Assembly: GCF_002531575.1 (NCBI RefSeq)
Contig: NZ_NWTI01000002.1
Coordinates: 186,001 to 250,000 of the forward strand
Origin: Bradyrhizobium sp. Y36
Lineage (GTDB): Bacteria; Pseudomonadota; Alphaproteobacteria; Rhizobiales; Xanthobacteraceae
Reading direction: 5' to 3'
DNA: 64,000 bases
Under the pieces are notes generated by a model. That model had not been told where the DNA came from. It saw nothing but the letters and a program-made list of their open reading frames with translations, and searched no databases. Both the position numbers and the translations under genes were made by a program. Shown one piece after another: positions 16,005 to 24,572 of the stretch. Numbering within the stretch: position 1 is the stretch's first letter; every line of letters starts with the position of its first letter.

Positions 16005-17243
16005 ATGCCAGAGCAGCCGATCGCCGTTAATCCGCCGGTGACTGCCGGCGAGCTCCTCACCCATCGCGCCTTCCTGCTCTTCGTGATCTCGCGCAGCCTG
16101 TCGCGCTTCTCCAGCCAGATCGCGGCGGTCGCGATCGGCTGGCAAATCTACGATCTCACCGGCTCGGCCTTCGACCTCGGCATGGTCGGCCTCGTCCAGT
16201 TCCTGCCGACCGCACTGCTCGTGTTCGTCGCCGGTCACGCCGCGGACCGCTTCGAGCGCAAGCGCGTGGTCCAGCTCTGCCAGCTCGTGGAAGCCGCGAC
16301 CGCGCTCTATCTCGCCGTCATCACCTATGTCGGCGCGGTCAGCGAAGTGCAGATCTTCATCGCGACCTTCGTGCTCGGCATCGCTGGCGCGTTCGAGAGC
16401 CCGACCACGGCGGCGCTGCTGCCGCTGATCGCGCCGCAGGGATCGCTGCAGCGCGCTACTGCGGTCGCGAGCGGGGCGGGACAGGTCGCGACCATCGCCG
16501 GTCCCGCGCTCGGCGGTTTTGCCTATGCGATCGCGCCGCATCTGGCCTATTCCGTGATGCTGCTGTTCTGGATTTTCGGGATGATCCTGACCGGCTTCAT
16601 TCGGCCGCGCCCGCAGGCCGTCGCCGTGGAAGGGACCGACGCGGACAATATTTTTGCCGGCGTCCGCTTCATCCGCAGCAATCCGGCGATCCTCGGCACC
16701 ATCTCGCTCGACCTGTTCGCGGTGCTGTTTGGCGGCGTCACGGCGCTGCTGCCGATCTATGCGCGCGACATCCTGCAGACCGGCCCTGTGGGGCTCGGCG
16801 TGCTGCGCGCGGCTCCGGCGGTCGGCGCGCTGCTGATGACGATGGTGCTGGCACGCCACGCCATCTCGCGCCATGTGGGCCTGCGCATGTTCCAGGCGGT
16901 GATCGTGTTCGGTGTCGCGACGATCGTGTTTGCGCTGTCGCAGTGGATGTGGCTGTCGGTGCTCTCGCTCGCGATCCTCGGTGCTGCCGACACGATCAGC
17001 GTCGTGATCCGCTTCTCGCTGGTGCAGCTCTCGACCCCCGACGAGATGCGCGGCCGCGTCGGCGCGGTGAACTTCCTGTTCATCAACGCCTCCAACCAGC
17101 TCGGCCAGTTCGAGAGCGGCGTGGCGGCGGCCCTGTTCGGCACTATGCCTGCCGCCGTGCTCGGCGGTGTCGCCACCGTCGCAGTGGCGCTGCTCTGGAT
17201 GAAGCTGTTTCCAAGCCTGCGGAAGGTGGAGAGTTTGGAGTAG
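16005..17243 (+). CDS. MFS transporter (EntS-like, MFS_3 type)
   Basis: A 412-residue, 12-helix major facilitator. N-terminal features: RSLSRFSSQIAAVAIGWQIYDLTGSAFDLGMVGL, with the A motif region AGHAADRFERKRVV between helices 2 and 3, and GRVGAVNFLFINASNQLGQFESG in the second half. This pattern is that of EntS-like exporters (siderophores, drugs). The ATG at 16005 was preferred to the GTG at 15981 because AAGAGG precedes it. It is divergent from the CNT gene, with 154 bases between the start codons, and no siderophore genes flank it. Confidence 0.88.
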   Translation: MPEQPIAVNPPVTAGELLTHRAFLLFVISRSLSRFSSQIAAVAIGWQIYDLTGSAFDLGMVGLVQFLPTALLVFVAGHAADRFERKRVVQLCQLVEAATALYLAVITYVGAVSEVQIFIATFVLGIAGAFESPTTAALLPLIAPQGSLQRATAVASGAGQVATIAGPALGGFAYAIAPHLAYSVMLLFWIFGMILTGFIRPRPQAVAVEGTDADNIFAGVRFIRSNPAILGTISLDLFAVLFGGVTALLPIYARDILQTGPVGLGVLRAAPAVGALLMTMVLARHAISRHVGLRMFQAVIVFGVATIVFALSQWMWLSVLSLAILGAADTISVVIRFSLVQLSTPDEMRGRVGAVNFLFINASNQLGQFESGVAAALFGTMPAAVLGGVATVAVALLWMKLFPSLRKVESLE

Positions 17244-17260
17244 GCCTACGCTCTCTCCCC

Positions 17261-17345
17261 GTCATTGCGAGGAGCTCTTGGGACGAAGCAATCCAGAATC
17301 TTACCGCTGAGGCAGTCTGGATTGCTTCGCTGCGCTCGCAATGAC
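17261..17345. repeat. Inverted repeat pair (GTCATTGCGAG family)
   Basis: GTCATTGCGAGGAGC...GAAGCAATCCAGA on the left and TCTGGATTGCTTCGC...GCTCGCAATGAC on the right pair with each other. It separates the convergent MFS and SDR genes. Shorter or diverged copies occur at 24531-24558 and 63492-63570. Confidence 0.85.
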
Positions 17346-17418
17346 GATAGTGGCGGTAGCGCAGGGACTTAACGCGCGTCACCCCCGTGGCCAAGCAACA
17401 GCAGGCGCCTCTTGACGC

Positions 17419-17450
17419 CTACTGTGCATGGGGTTGTTTTCGCGTTTTTT
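17419..17450. repeat. 32-base conserved motif, copy 1 (CTACTGTGCATGGGG...)
   Basis: CTACTGTGCATGGGGTTG followed by TTTTCGCGTTTTTT. A second copy with the same first 25 bases lies at 63616-63647. Both copies lie just past the 3' end of a minus-strand gene, 2 bases beyond the SDR stop in this case, and both end in a T-rich run. The function is unknown. Confidence 0.7.
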
Positions 17451-17452
17451 AC

Positions 17453-18211
17453 TCAGCCCCGTCCGACGAACGGCATCTTCGTCGCCATCACCGTCATGGT
17501 CAGCACGTTGGCGTCGAGCGGCAGGCCGGCCATGTAGGCGACGGCGTCGCCGACGGCCTTGGCGTCCATGCGCGGCTCGTGCTTGGTGGTGCCGTCGGGC
17601 TGCAGCACGCCGGGGCCGTTGACCATGCGATCGGTCATCGGGGTCGCGGCATTGCCGATGTCGACCTGGCCGACTGCGATGTCGTACATGCGGCCGTCGA
17701 GGTTAGAGGCCTTGGTGAGGCCGGTGATGGCATGCTTGGTCGAGGTGTAGGCCGCCGAGAACGGCCGCGGCGCGTGCGCCGAGATCGAGCCGTTGTTGAT
17801 GATGCGGCCGCCGCGCGGGCTCTGGTCCTTCATGATGCGGAAGGCGTGCTGGGTGCACAGGAACGGGCCGGTGAGGTTGGTGTTCACCACCGCCTGCCAC
17901 TGCTCCAGGCTGAGGTCCTCGAAGTTGACGGCGGGCGCACCCATGCCGGCATTGTTGAACAGCACGTCGAGCCGGCCATAGGTCGCCTTCACCTTGTCGA
18001 ACAGCGCGGCGATGGAATCCGGCTTGGTCATGTCGGCGGTGACGCAGAGGCTCTTTCCGGCGGGGCCGAGCTTTGCGGTCTCCTCGAGCATGTCGAGCCG
18101 GCGCCCGACCAGCACCACGGTGAAGCCGATGTTCATCAGCGCCAGCGAGGCCGCGCGGCCGACGCCGGTGCCGGCGCCCGTCACCAGGGCGATCTTCTTT
18201 GCTTCACTCAT
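17453..18211 (-). CDS. Short-chain dehydrogenase/reductase at the end of the Anbu cluster
   Basis: A 252-residue SDR. The motif TGAGTGVG is at residues 11-18, NNAGMG near 90, the catalytic Ser in NNGSISAH and Tyr/Lys in YTSTKHA. The end ([13 protein letters not shown]) lacks the IDGG motif common in FabG-type members. AGGAAA stands before the ATG at 18211. Only 26 bases separate it from the Anbu gene upstream, so it is probably cotranscribed with the cluster, but I know of no fixed role for an SDR in Anbu pathways. Confidence 0.85.
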   Translation of the reverse strand: MSEAKKIALVTGAGTGVGRAASLALMNIGFTVVLVGRRLDMLEETAKLGPAGKSLCVTADMTKPDSIAALFDKVKATYGRLDVLFNNAGMGAPAVNFEDLSLEQWQAVVNTNLTGPFLCTQHAFRIMKDQSPRGGRIINNGSISAHAPRPFSAAYTSTKHAITGLTKASNLDGRMYDIAVGQVDIGNAATPMTDRMVNGPGVLQPDGTTKHEPRMDAKAVGDAVAYMAGLPLDANVLTMTVMATKMPFVGRG

Positions 18212-18237
18212 CGTTTCCTGCCTTTTCTCTTGAGCTG

Positions 18238-18996
18238 TCAGGTTTTGGGTTCTTTTTCGTTCTTGTAGGGCGGGCGCGGAATGTTCTGATGCGCCGCACG
18301 CAGCGCAGCCGACCAGCGCGAGCGCAGATCGTGGAAATAGGGCTCGCCCGCCTCGATGCGGTGGTTGAGGTCGGCCTCGCAGGCGTCGGCGCGCACCACC
18401 AGCACGTCGATCGGCAGGCCGACGCCGAGATTCGAGCGCATGGTCGAGTCCATCGAGATCAGGCCGGTCTTCAGTGCCTCGTAGAGCTCGACGTCGTAAT
18501 GCATGGCGCGGTCGAGCACCGGCTTGCCGTATTTGTGCTCGCCGATCTGCAGATAAGGCGTGTCGGTGGTGCACTCGATGAAATTGCCGGCGGTGTAGAC
18601 CATGAACAGGCGCATGCGCGCGCCCTTGATCTGGCCGCCGAACAGGAAGGAGACGTCAAAGGACACGTCCTCGGATCTCAGCGCCGGCCCCTCGGTGGCG
18701 TGCACGGCGCGGATGGCCCGGCCGATGCGCTGGGCCGCCTGGAACATGGTCGGCGCGTTCATCAGCGTCTCGAGCTCGCCCGTGTTGGGGTCTTCCAGGC
18801 CTTCAGTCAGCGTGGAGAGCACGGACTGGCTGATCGCGAGGTTGCCGGCGCTGGCGATCGCCATGATGCGATCGCCCGGCTTGGAGAAGATGTGCAGCTT
18901 GCGGAAGGTCGAGACATTGTCGAGGCCGGCATTGGTGCGGGTGTCGGCGATCATCACCAGACCGTCCCGAACCAGGATTCCGCAACAATAGGTCAT
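18238..18996 (-). CDS. Anbu, ancestral beta-subunit proteasome homologue
   Basis: A 252-residue N-terminal nucleophile hydrolase of the Anbu type (also called HslV-like BPH). The start [26 protein letters not shown] places Thr2 as the nucleophile once Met is removed, with the Asp17 and Lys33-equivalent region (STFRKLHIF) expected for a Ntn fold. Purified Anbu proteins assemble as open or lock-washer oligomers. In genomes they occur with a circularly permuted ATP-grasp, an alpha-E protein and a transglutaminase, exactly as here (20571-22938 and 19624-20466). The ATG at 18996 was chosen over 19050 because it puts Thr at position 2. The proposed role is peptide-tag synthesis and processing; the substrate is unknown. 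Confidence 0.92.
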   Translation of the reverse strand: MTYCCGILVRDGLVMIADTRTNAGLDNVSTFRKLHIFSKPGDRIMAIASAGNLAISQSVLSTLTEGLEDPNTGELETLMNAPTMFQAAQRIGRAIRAVHATEGPALRSEDVSFDVSFLFGGQIKGARMRLFMVYTAGNFIECTTDTPYLQIGEHKYGKPVLDRAMHYDVELYEALKTGLISMDSTMRSNLGVGLPIDVLVVRADACEADLNHRIEAGEPYFHDLRSRWSAALRAAHQNIPRPPYKNEKEPKT

Positions 18997-19079
18997 TTCC
19001 AGTCCCCGAACGCGTTTGCGCGGAATTACTAGCCAATTTCGGGGGGGCATGAAACCCCCGATTCCCGGGGGTGAGGGCC

Positions 19080-19135
19080 GTCATGCCTGGGCGCGACGAA
19101 GTCGCGAGCTACGGGTGCGCGCGCCCCGGAATGAC
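19080..19135. repeat. Diverged CATTCCGGGG-family palindrome
   Basis: GTCATGCCTGGGCGCGACGA...GCGCCCCGGAATGAC, with an insertion near the centre (AGCTACGGGTGCGCG). It sits in the 153-base gap between the AhpD-like and Anbu genes. A G-rich/C-rich stem (19040-19072) lies beside it. Confidence 0.65.
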
Positions 19136-19149
19136 GACTGGTTCTGGCC

Positions 19150-19557
19150 TCAATCCGCCGCATCGGCCAGAAACGCCTCGTCGACCGGCACGCCGAGCGC
19201 CGTGACCAGGCGGTTGGTCTCCGCGGCCATGCCGACGATGGCGAGCAGCTCGCCATATTCGGCTTCGCTCATCCCCTTGGCCCTCGCGGCGGCGGTGTGC
19301 GAGTGGATGCAGTAGCTGCAGCCATGCGCGATCGACACCGCGACATAGAGCATCTCCTTGACCTTGGGATCGAGCGCGCCCGGCGCCATCACCTCCTTGA
19401 TGCTCTCCCAGGTCCGCCGCAGCGTCTTCGGATCATGCGCCAGCGCACGCCAGAAATTGTTGACGAAGTCCGACTTCCGCACCTTGCGGATATCGTCGAA
19501 GACGGCGCGCGCCTCGCTGGAGAGTTCGTCGTCCGAAAGCAGTTTTACGGTGGCCAT
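19150..19557 (-). CDS. Carboxymuconolactone decarboxylase/AhpD-like protein
   Basis: A 135-residue all-helical protein of the AhpD-like superfamily with the redox motif CSYC and a following His (GCSYCIHSHTAAARAKGMSE). Proteins of this type act as peroxidase partners or as small decarboxylases. The ATG at 19557 follows GAGGTACCC; the longer frame upstream lacks a site. It is placed between the transglutaminase and the Anbu gene with gaps of 66 and 153 bases, so it is probably part of the same transcript. It is not a standard member of the described Anbu neighbourhood, which makes its presence notable. Confidence 0.85.
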   Translation of the reverse strand: MATVKLLSDDELSSEARAVFDDIRKVRKSDFVNNFWRALAHDPKTLRRTWESIKEVMAPGALDPKVKEMLYVAVSIAHGCSYCIHSHTAAARAKGMSEAEYGELLAIVGMAAETNRLVTALGVPVDEAFLADAAD

Positions 19558-19623
19558 GGGTACCTCGCTGGGACAGGTCTGATCCCGCAAGTTTAGCACG
19601 GCGCATGTGTCGTTCGGCGGCGG

Positions 19624-20466
19624 CTAGCTCTGCCACTGCGATTGCGACTGCCCGCCGCGGCCGGCCTGGTCGACCTTCACGGCCACCGTCAGCGTCTCCG
19701 CGCCGCCGCCATAGCGGGTGCCGCGCACGGGGGCCGCGCCGAGATAGTCGAGCCCGATCGCGACGCGGACATGGGCATCGGTGGCGCAGATGCTGTTGGC
19801 GGGATCGAAGCCGACCCAGCCGAGATCGGGCACGAAGGCTTCCGCCCAGGCGTGCCCGGCGTCCTGGTGCAGCATGCCGTCCGCGCGCAGGAAATGGCCG
19901 GAGACGAAGCGCGCCGGTACGCCGCCGGCGCGGGCGCAGGCAATGAAGATATGCGCATAGTCCTGGCAGACGCCGCGCTTGAGCGCGAATGCCTCCGCCG
20001 CCGAGGTGCCGCTGTTGGTCGGGTCCTCGTCGAACGTCATGTGATCGGCAATCTCGGTCATCAGCGTGTGCAGGAAGCCGAGCGTGTCGCTCTCGGCCTC
20101 GCTGCGCAACTGGCGCGCCACCGCCGCCATCGCCGGGTTGACGGAGGTGAGGTCGGTGGAGCGCAGGAACATGCCGGCCGGAAAGCGCTCGTCGGTGCCG
20201 CGCAGCACGCCGCCGGTGTCATGGGTCTCGATCAGCCCTTCGGCGGTGATCTGGATGTCGCCGACAGGCCCGCAGGACAGCACATGGGTGACGTTGCCGA
20301 AGGCGTCCTCATGCATGTCGAGCTTGGTATCGGTGGAGACGTCGATCTGCCATTCCGCCACATATTGCCCGTCATGGCTGCCGGGCGTCATGCGCAGGAT
20401 CTGGATCACGCTCGTGGCCGGCGGCTCGTAGCGATAGGTCGTGGTGTGCAGGATTCGCAGGCGCAT
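19624..20466 (-). CDS. Transglutaminase-like cysteine protease of the Anbu cluster
   Basis: A 280-residue protein with the bacterial transglutaminase layout: an N-terminal beta domain (MRLRILHTTTYRYEPPA is the usual start) and a papain-like core with Cys167 in KRGVCQDYAH, His205 in DAGHAWAEAF and Asp221 in GFDPANSI. Family members hydrolyse or form isopeptide bonds. Alongside an ATP-grasp, an alpha-E protein and Anbu it is thought to process a peptide or peptide tag. It has no signal peptide and should act in the cytoplasm. A 104-base gap holding a REPIN-like repeat separates it from the alpha-E gene upstream. Confidence 0.92.
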   Translation of the reverse strand: MRLRILHTTTYRYEPPATSVIQILRMTPGSHDGQYVAEWQIDVSTDTKLDMHEDAFGNVTHVLSCGPVGDIQITAEGLIETHDTGGVLRGTDERFPAGMFLRSTDLTSVNPAMAAVARQLRSEAESDTLGFLHTLMTEIADHMTFDEDPTNSGTSAAEAFALKRGVCQDYAHIFIACARAGGVPARFVSGHFLRADGMLHQDAGHAWAEAFVPDLGWVGFDPANSICATDAHVRVAIGLDYLGAAPVRGTRYGGGAETLTVAVKVDQAGRGGQSQSQWQS

Positions 20467-20481
20467 GGTGTTTTGATTTCC

Positions 20482-20562
20482 GTCATTCCGGGGCGATGCG
20501 TCAGCATCGAACCCGGAATCTCGAGGTTCCGGGTCTGGTCCTTCGGACCATCCCGGAACGAC
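20482..20562. repeat. REPIN-like inverted pair inside the Anbu operon
   Basis: The left arm GTCATTCCGGGGCGATGC...CCCGGAATC and the right arm GGTTCCGGGTCTGG...CATCCCGGAACGAC are inverted relatives, each with its own stem. It lies between the alpha-E and transglutaminase genes, transcribed across on the minus strand, and could fold in the mRNA. Confidence 0.8.
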
Positions 20563-20570
20563 AGCGTGGA

Positions 20571-21515
20571 TCAGATCAAATACTGCTTCGTGATGATTTC
20601 GCCCAGCCTGGAATTGTCCGTGATGAATTCCTGAATGAATTCATGCACGCCGTGCTGGAAAATGTCGTTCATGTTGCTGTGTTCCAGCCGGTTGCGGACG
20701 CCGCGGGCGTGGCGCTGGGCCGGGCCCTGGCGGCCATAGGCGACGCCGATCTGGTCGAGATTGCGCACGAGATTGTCGTAGCAGCTCGCGAGCGAGCGCG
20801 GCAGCGTGCCGTTGAGGATGAGCAGGTCCGCGACCAGCCAGGGTTTGAGCGTCTCGCGGTAGACCCAGTGATAGGCCGTCAGCGCCGACACCGAGCGCAG
20901 GATCGAGCTCCACTGATAGAAGTCGAGCGGACCGCCGACATGCTCCTCTTCCGGCAGCAGCACGTGATACTTCACGTCGAGAATGCGCGCGGTGTTGTCG
21001 GCGCGCTCCAGGTGCAGGCCGAGGCGCGAGAACCAGTAGGCGTCGTTGCGCAGCATGGTCCGGTAGGCCGAGCCGTCGAAGCGCAACGAGGTCTCCTGCA
21101 CGAAGCGCAGGAACTTGGCGAGATCCTCGCGGGTCGACGTGCCCTTGCTCCAGACCTCCTGCAGCTCGATCCAGGCCGAGTTGATGGTGTCCCACATCTC
21201 GCTGGTCAGCGCGGTGCGCACCGAGCGCGAGTTCAGCCGCGCCGCCTCGATGCAGTTCCTGATCGAGGACGGATTGTCCACGGAGAAGGAGAGGTAGTCG
21301 ACGACGTTGTGCTCGTTGGCTTCCTCATATTGCCGATAGAAGCTGCCGGCGACGCCCGCGGTGAGCAGCGCCGAGTCCCATTCGTTGGTCTTGCCGATAT
21401 AGGCGGCGGGAAGCGCGGTGACACGCAAGGTCGCATCGATGGTGCGCGCGAGATATTCGGCCCGTTCGACGTAGCGGGCGAGCCAATAGAGGTTTTCGGC
21501 GGTACGCGACAGCAT
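20571..21515 (-). CDS. Alpha-E domain protein of the Anbu cluster
   Basis: A 314-residue all-alpha protein of the alpha-E family, recognised by the start MLSRTAENLYWLARYVERAE and the conserved internal LGLHLERADNTARILDVKYH and GTLPRSLASCYDNL segments. Alpha-E proteins always travel with the circularly permuted ATP-grasp and transglutaminase, often with Anbu, and the biochemical role is not proven. The gene begins four bases after the ATP-grasp stop codon, which shows tight translational coupling. Confidence 0.92.
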   Translation of the reverse strand: MLSRTAENLYWLARYVERAEYLARTIDATLRVTALPAAYIGKTNEWDSALLTAGVAGSFYRQYEEANEHNVVDYLSFSVDNPSSIRNCIEAARLNSRSVRTALTSEMWDTINSAWIELQEVWSKGTSTREDLAKFLRFVQETSLRFDGSAYRTMLRNDAYWFSRLGLHLERADNTARILDVKYHVLLPEEEHVGGPLDFYQWSSILRSVSALTAYHWVYRETLKPWLVADLLILNGTLPRSLASCYDNLVRNLDQIGVAYGRQGPAQRHARGVRNRLEHSNMNDIFQHGVHEFIQEFITDNSRLGEIITKQYLI

Positions 21516-21519
21516 CGAG

Positions 21520-22938
21520 CTACTCGTCCAGGATCCAGGTGTCTTTGGTGCCGCCGCCCTGGCTGGAATTCACGACCAGGGAGCCTTCCTTCAGCGCAAC
21601 GCGGGTCAGGCCGCCCGGCACGATGGTGGTGCGTTTGCTGCCGGTGAGCACGAAGGGCCTGAGGTCGACGTGGCGCGGCGCGAGGCCCGAGGCGGTGCAG
21701 GTCGGGCAGGTCGAGAGCGCCAGCGTCGGCTGTGCGATGAACCCTTCCGGCTCGCGCTTGAGCTTCTCGCGGAACGCTTCGATCGTGGCTTTGGTCGCGG
21801 CCGGGCCGATCAGCATGCCGTAGCCGCCGGAGCCGTGCACTTCCTTGACGACGAGCTCGCTCAGATTGTCCAGCACATAAGCGAGGTCCTTCGGCTCACG
21901 GCAGCGCCAGGTCGGCACGTTCTTCAGGATCGGCTCTTCGCCGAGATAGAACTTCACGATGTCAGGCATGTAGGAGTAGATCGCCTTGTCGTCGGCAATG
22001 CCGGTGCCAACCGCGTTGGCGAGCGTGATGTTGCCGGCCGCATAGGCCGACATCAGCCCGGGCACGCCGAGCACGGAATCGGGGCGGAAGGTGAGGGGGT
22101 CGAGGAAGTCGTCGTCGACGCGGCGATAGATCACGTCGACCCGCTTCAGCCCCTCGGTCGTCCGCATGAACACTTCGTTGTTCTTGACGATGAGGTCGCG
22201 GCCCTCGACGAGCTCGATGCCGAGCTTGTCGGCGAGGAAGGAGTGCTCGTAATAGGCGGAGTTGTAGACGCCCGGCGTGAGCAGCGCGACCGTCGGCTCG
22301 CTGGATGCGCTGAGCGGCGCCACCGAGCGCAGCGCCGAGAGCAGCTCGTCCGGATAGCGCTCGACCGGCGCCACCCTGTGGCGGGCGAACAGATCCGGAA
22401 ACAACCGCATCATGATCTCGCGGTTTTCCAGCATGTAGGACACGCCGGACGGCGTGCGCGCATTGTCCTCCAGCACGATGAAGTCCTCGGCGTCGACCCG
22501 GACGATGTCGATGCCGGCGATGTGCACGTAGACGTCGTGCGGCACCTGCTGGCCGTTCATCTCGGGGCGGAACACCGGGTTCTGGAAGATCAGATCGTCG
22601 GGCACGATCTCGGCGCGGAGGATGTCGCGGCCGTGATAGATGTCGCGCAGGAACATGTTCAGCGCCTTGACGCGCTGCTTCAGTCCCTTCTCCAGCAGCG
22701 ACCATTCCTTGCCGGACATGATCCGGGGGATTACGTCGAACGGGATCAGCCGCTCGGTCGACTCCGAATCGCCGTAGACCGCAAAGGTGATGCCGATCCG
22801 GCGGAACAGCAGCTCGGCCTCCTGGCGGCGATATTCGAGCGCCTCGGGAGGGGTCTCCTTGAGCCAGCGCGCCAGCTCCTGGTAGGCGGGGCGAAGGTCC
22901 CCGCCGGGAATATTCATTTCGTCAAACGCGACTGCCAT
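21520..22938 (-). CDS. Circularly permuted type 2 ATP-grasp protein
   Basis: A 472-residue ATP-grasp enzyme of the circularly permuted type 2 group (CP_ATPgrasp_2). Key segments are RRIGITFAVYGD, VEDFIVLEDNARTPSGVSYM-like DFIVLEDNARTPSGVSYMLE (about 170), NAVGTGIADDKAIY, and the C-terminal GSGGYGMLIG and SSQGGGTKDTWIL. Such enzymes join a carboxylate to an amine at the cost of ATP, so it is the presumed peptide-forming step of the cluster. The ATG at 22938 was chosen for the MAVAFDEMN start with GGGGAG upstream; the longer frame starts in non-conserved sequence. It is the first gene of the minus-strand Anbu operon. Confidence 0.9.
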   Translation of the reverse strand: MAVAFDEMNIPGGDLRPAYQELARWLKETPPEALEYRRQEAELLFRRIGITFAVYGDSESTERLIPFDVIPRIMSGKEWSLLEKGLKQRVKALNMFLRDIYHGRDILRAEIVPDDLIFQNPVFRPEMNGQQVPHDVYVHIAGIDIVRVDAEDFIVLEDNARTPSGVSYMLENREIMMRLFPDLFARHRVAPVERYPDELLSALRSVAPLSASSEPTVALLTPGVYNSAYYEHSFLADKLGIELVEGRDLIVKNNEVFMRTTEGLKRVDVIYRRVDDDFLDPLTFRPDSVLGVPGLMSAYAAGNITLANAVGTGIADDKAIYSYMPDIVKFYLGEEPILKNVPTWRCREPKDLAYVLDNLSELVVKEVHGSGGYGMLIGPAATKATIEAFREKLKREPEGFIAQPTLALSTCPTCTASGLAPRHVDLRPFVLTGSKRTTIVPGGLTRVALKEGSLVVNSSQGGGTKDTWILDE

Positions 22939-23219
22939 AGATCCCGACTGTTCTCCCCAGGCGTTGCGCCATTGGTCAGGTCGTTTGGTCCTTGGTGGAG
23001 ACCGCAACGTCCTGTGGCCATGCCGTGAGAGTGCATGACTTCCGTAGGAGGTAGCAAGGGCCGGGCCAGCGCGATAAGCATGGACTGGCAGCGTTTGCCG
23101 GGGAGGAGCGGCGGCCTGCCTCAAAAAATGGCTGAGGACTGCTTATTTCGGCAGCAAAACCGCGTGACTTCAACGCGTTACCCCGGCAAAGTCGGCGCCA
23201 CAGGTGAGGGACTTAAGGC

Positions 23220-23957
23220 ATGAGCGAGATCGTCACGGCGGGCATTCTGGTCATTGGGGACGAAATCCTGTCCGGCCGGACCAAGGACAAGAATATCGGC
23301 TTCATCGCCGAATACCTGACCAATATCGGCATCGACCTGAAGGAAGTCCGGGTCGTCTCCGACGACGAGCCCGACATCATCGCGGCCCTGGATGCACTGC
23401 GGCATCGCTACACCTATGTCTTCACAACCGGCGGAATCGGGCCGACCCATGACGACATCACCGCCGACAGCGTCGCCAAGGCGTTCGGCGTCGGCATCGA
23501 CCACCACCCCGAGGTGGTCGCCCGTTTCCGCGAGCGCTGGAGCGAGCAGGACCTCAACGAGGCCCGCCTGCGCATGGCCCGCATCCCCGATGGTGCCGAA
23601 CTGATCCAGAGCGCGACCATCCTCGCCCCCGGCTTCAAGATCGGCAATGTCATCGTCATGGCGGGCGTGCCCTCGATCATGCAGGCGATGATGGATATCG
23701 TCGCGCCCAAGCTGAAATCGGGCGTGCGCATGCTCTCCGACACGGTGCGCGCCAATGCGCGCGAGGGCGACATCGGCAGCCCCTTGCGCGCGATCGCCGC
23801 CGCCCATCCCGACACCATCATCGGCAGCTATCCCTTCATGGACGAGGAGCAGAAGCCCAACACCAATCTGGTGGTGCGCTCGCGCGATCCGGAGAAGCTG
23901 GCGGCTGCGATGGCAGCCGTGAAGGACATGCTGGCAGGCTTGAACATCACCCGCTAG
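23220..23957 (+). CDS. Molybdopterin-binding domain protein (CinA N-terminal type)
   Basis: A 245-residue protein of the MoaB/MogA fold. It opens [20 protein letters not shown] and carries [23 protein letters not shown] (about 69-91), the substrate loop of the family. Unlike full-length CinA it lacks the C-terminal deamidase domain. Alphaproteobacterial genes of this length are annotated as competence/damage-inducible protein A or molybdopterin-binding protein. A hydrolase or pyrophosphatase on a nucleotide-like substrate is a reasonable guess. It is divergent from the Anbu operon, with 281 bases between start codons and no other gene between them, and lies 37 bases before gpt. Confidence 0.85.
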   Translation: MSEIVTAGILVIGDEILSGRTKDKNIGFIAEYLTNIGIDLKEVRVVSDDEPDIIAALDALRHRYTYVFTTGGIGPTHDDITADSVAKAFGVGIDHHPEVVARFRERWSEQDLNEARLRMARIPDGAELIQSATILAPGFKIGNVIVMAGVPSIMQAMMDIVAPKLKSGVRMLSDTVRANAREGDIGSPLRAIAAAHPDTIIGSYPFMDEEQKPNTNLVVRSRDPEKLAAAMAAVKDMLAGLNITR

Positions 23958-23994
23958 CGGGGGATTTTGCCGGCAGGCGAAGCAGGAGACGACA

Positions 23995-24522
23995 ATGGCT
24001 GGTGAAGCACCGGAACTGAGCGCACAGGAGCGGGCGGGCAAGGCCTTTCCGGTCTCGTGGGACCAGTTCCACCGCGACTGCCGGGCGCTGACCTGGCGGC
24101 TCAACGAGGTCGGCCCGTTCCATGCCGTGATCGCAATCACGCGCGGCGGCCTGGTGCCGGCGGCGATCGTGGCGCGCGAGCTCGGCGTGCGCGTGATCGA
24201 TACGGTCTGTATCGCCAGCTACGATCACGACAAGCAGGGCGAGCTCCAGGTGCTCAAGGGCATTTCGGATGCGGCCATGCAGCTCGGCGGCGGCACCGGC
24301 AAGGGGCTGTTGATCGTCGACGACCTCGTCGACACCGGCAAGACCGGCAGGATGGTGCGCAAGATGCTGCCCGACGCGCATTTCGCCACCGTTTACGCCA
24401 AGCCGATGGGGCGGCCGCTGGTGGACACCTTCATCACGGAAGTCTCGCAGGACACCTGGATCTTCTTCCCCTGGGACACCGCACTGTCCTACCACCCGCC
24501 GCTGCGCGACGGCGCGGCGTGA
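23995..24522 (+). CDS. gpt: Xanthine phosphoribosyltransferase
   Basis: A 175-residue purine salvage enzyme that converts xanthine (and guanine) with PRPP to the nucleotide. The PRPP motif [13 protein letters not shown] is at about residues 103-115, preceded by [18 protein letters not shown], and the C-terminal WIFFPWD loop is typical of Gpt. AGGAG lies before the ATG. The gene may share a transcript with the preceding molybdopterin-binding gene. A short palindrome follows the stop. Confidence 0.92.
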   Translation: MAGEAPELSAQERAGKAFPVSWDQFHRDCRALTWRLNEVGPFHAVIAITRGGLVPAAIVARELGVRVIDTVCIASYDHDKQGELQVLKGISDAAMQLGGGTGKGLLIVDDLVDTGKTGRMVRKMLPDAHFATVYAKPMGRPLVDTFITEVSQDTWIFFPWDTALSYHPPLRDGAA

Positions 24523-24530
24523 CGGCTGCC

Positions 24531-24558
24531 GTCATTGCTTCGCTTCGCTCGCAATGAC
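24531..24558. repeat. Short GTCATTGC-family palindrome
   Basis: GTCATTGC-N12-GCAATGAC with a TTCGCTTCGCTC centre. It matches the outer ends of the pair at 17261-17345 and appears to be a single-arm remnant. It lies between gpt and the following gene, whose Shine-Dalgarno starts directly after it. Confidence 0.75.
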
Positions 24559-24572
24559 GCGTGGAGGCGTCC

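Noticed and set aside
17428..17622. A short protein starting MGLFS within the 32-base motif
   Set aside because: The second motif copy gives a similar five-residue start, but the following sequences are unrelated. The conservation is at the DNA level, so I listed the motif and not a gene.
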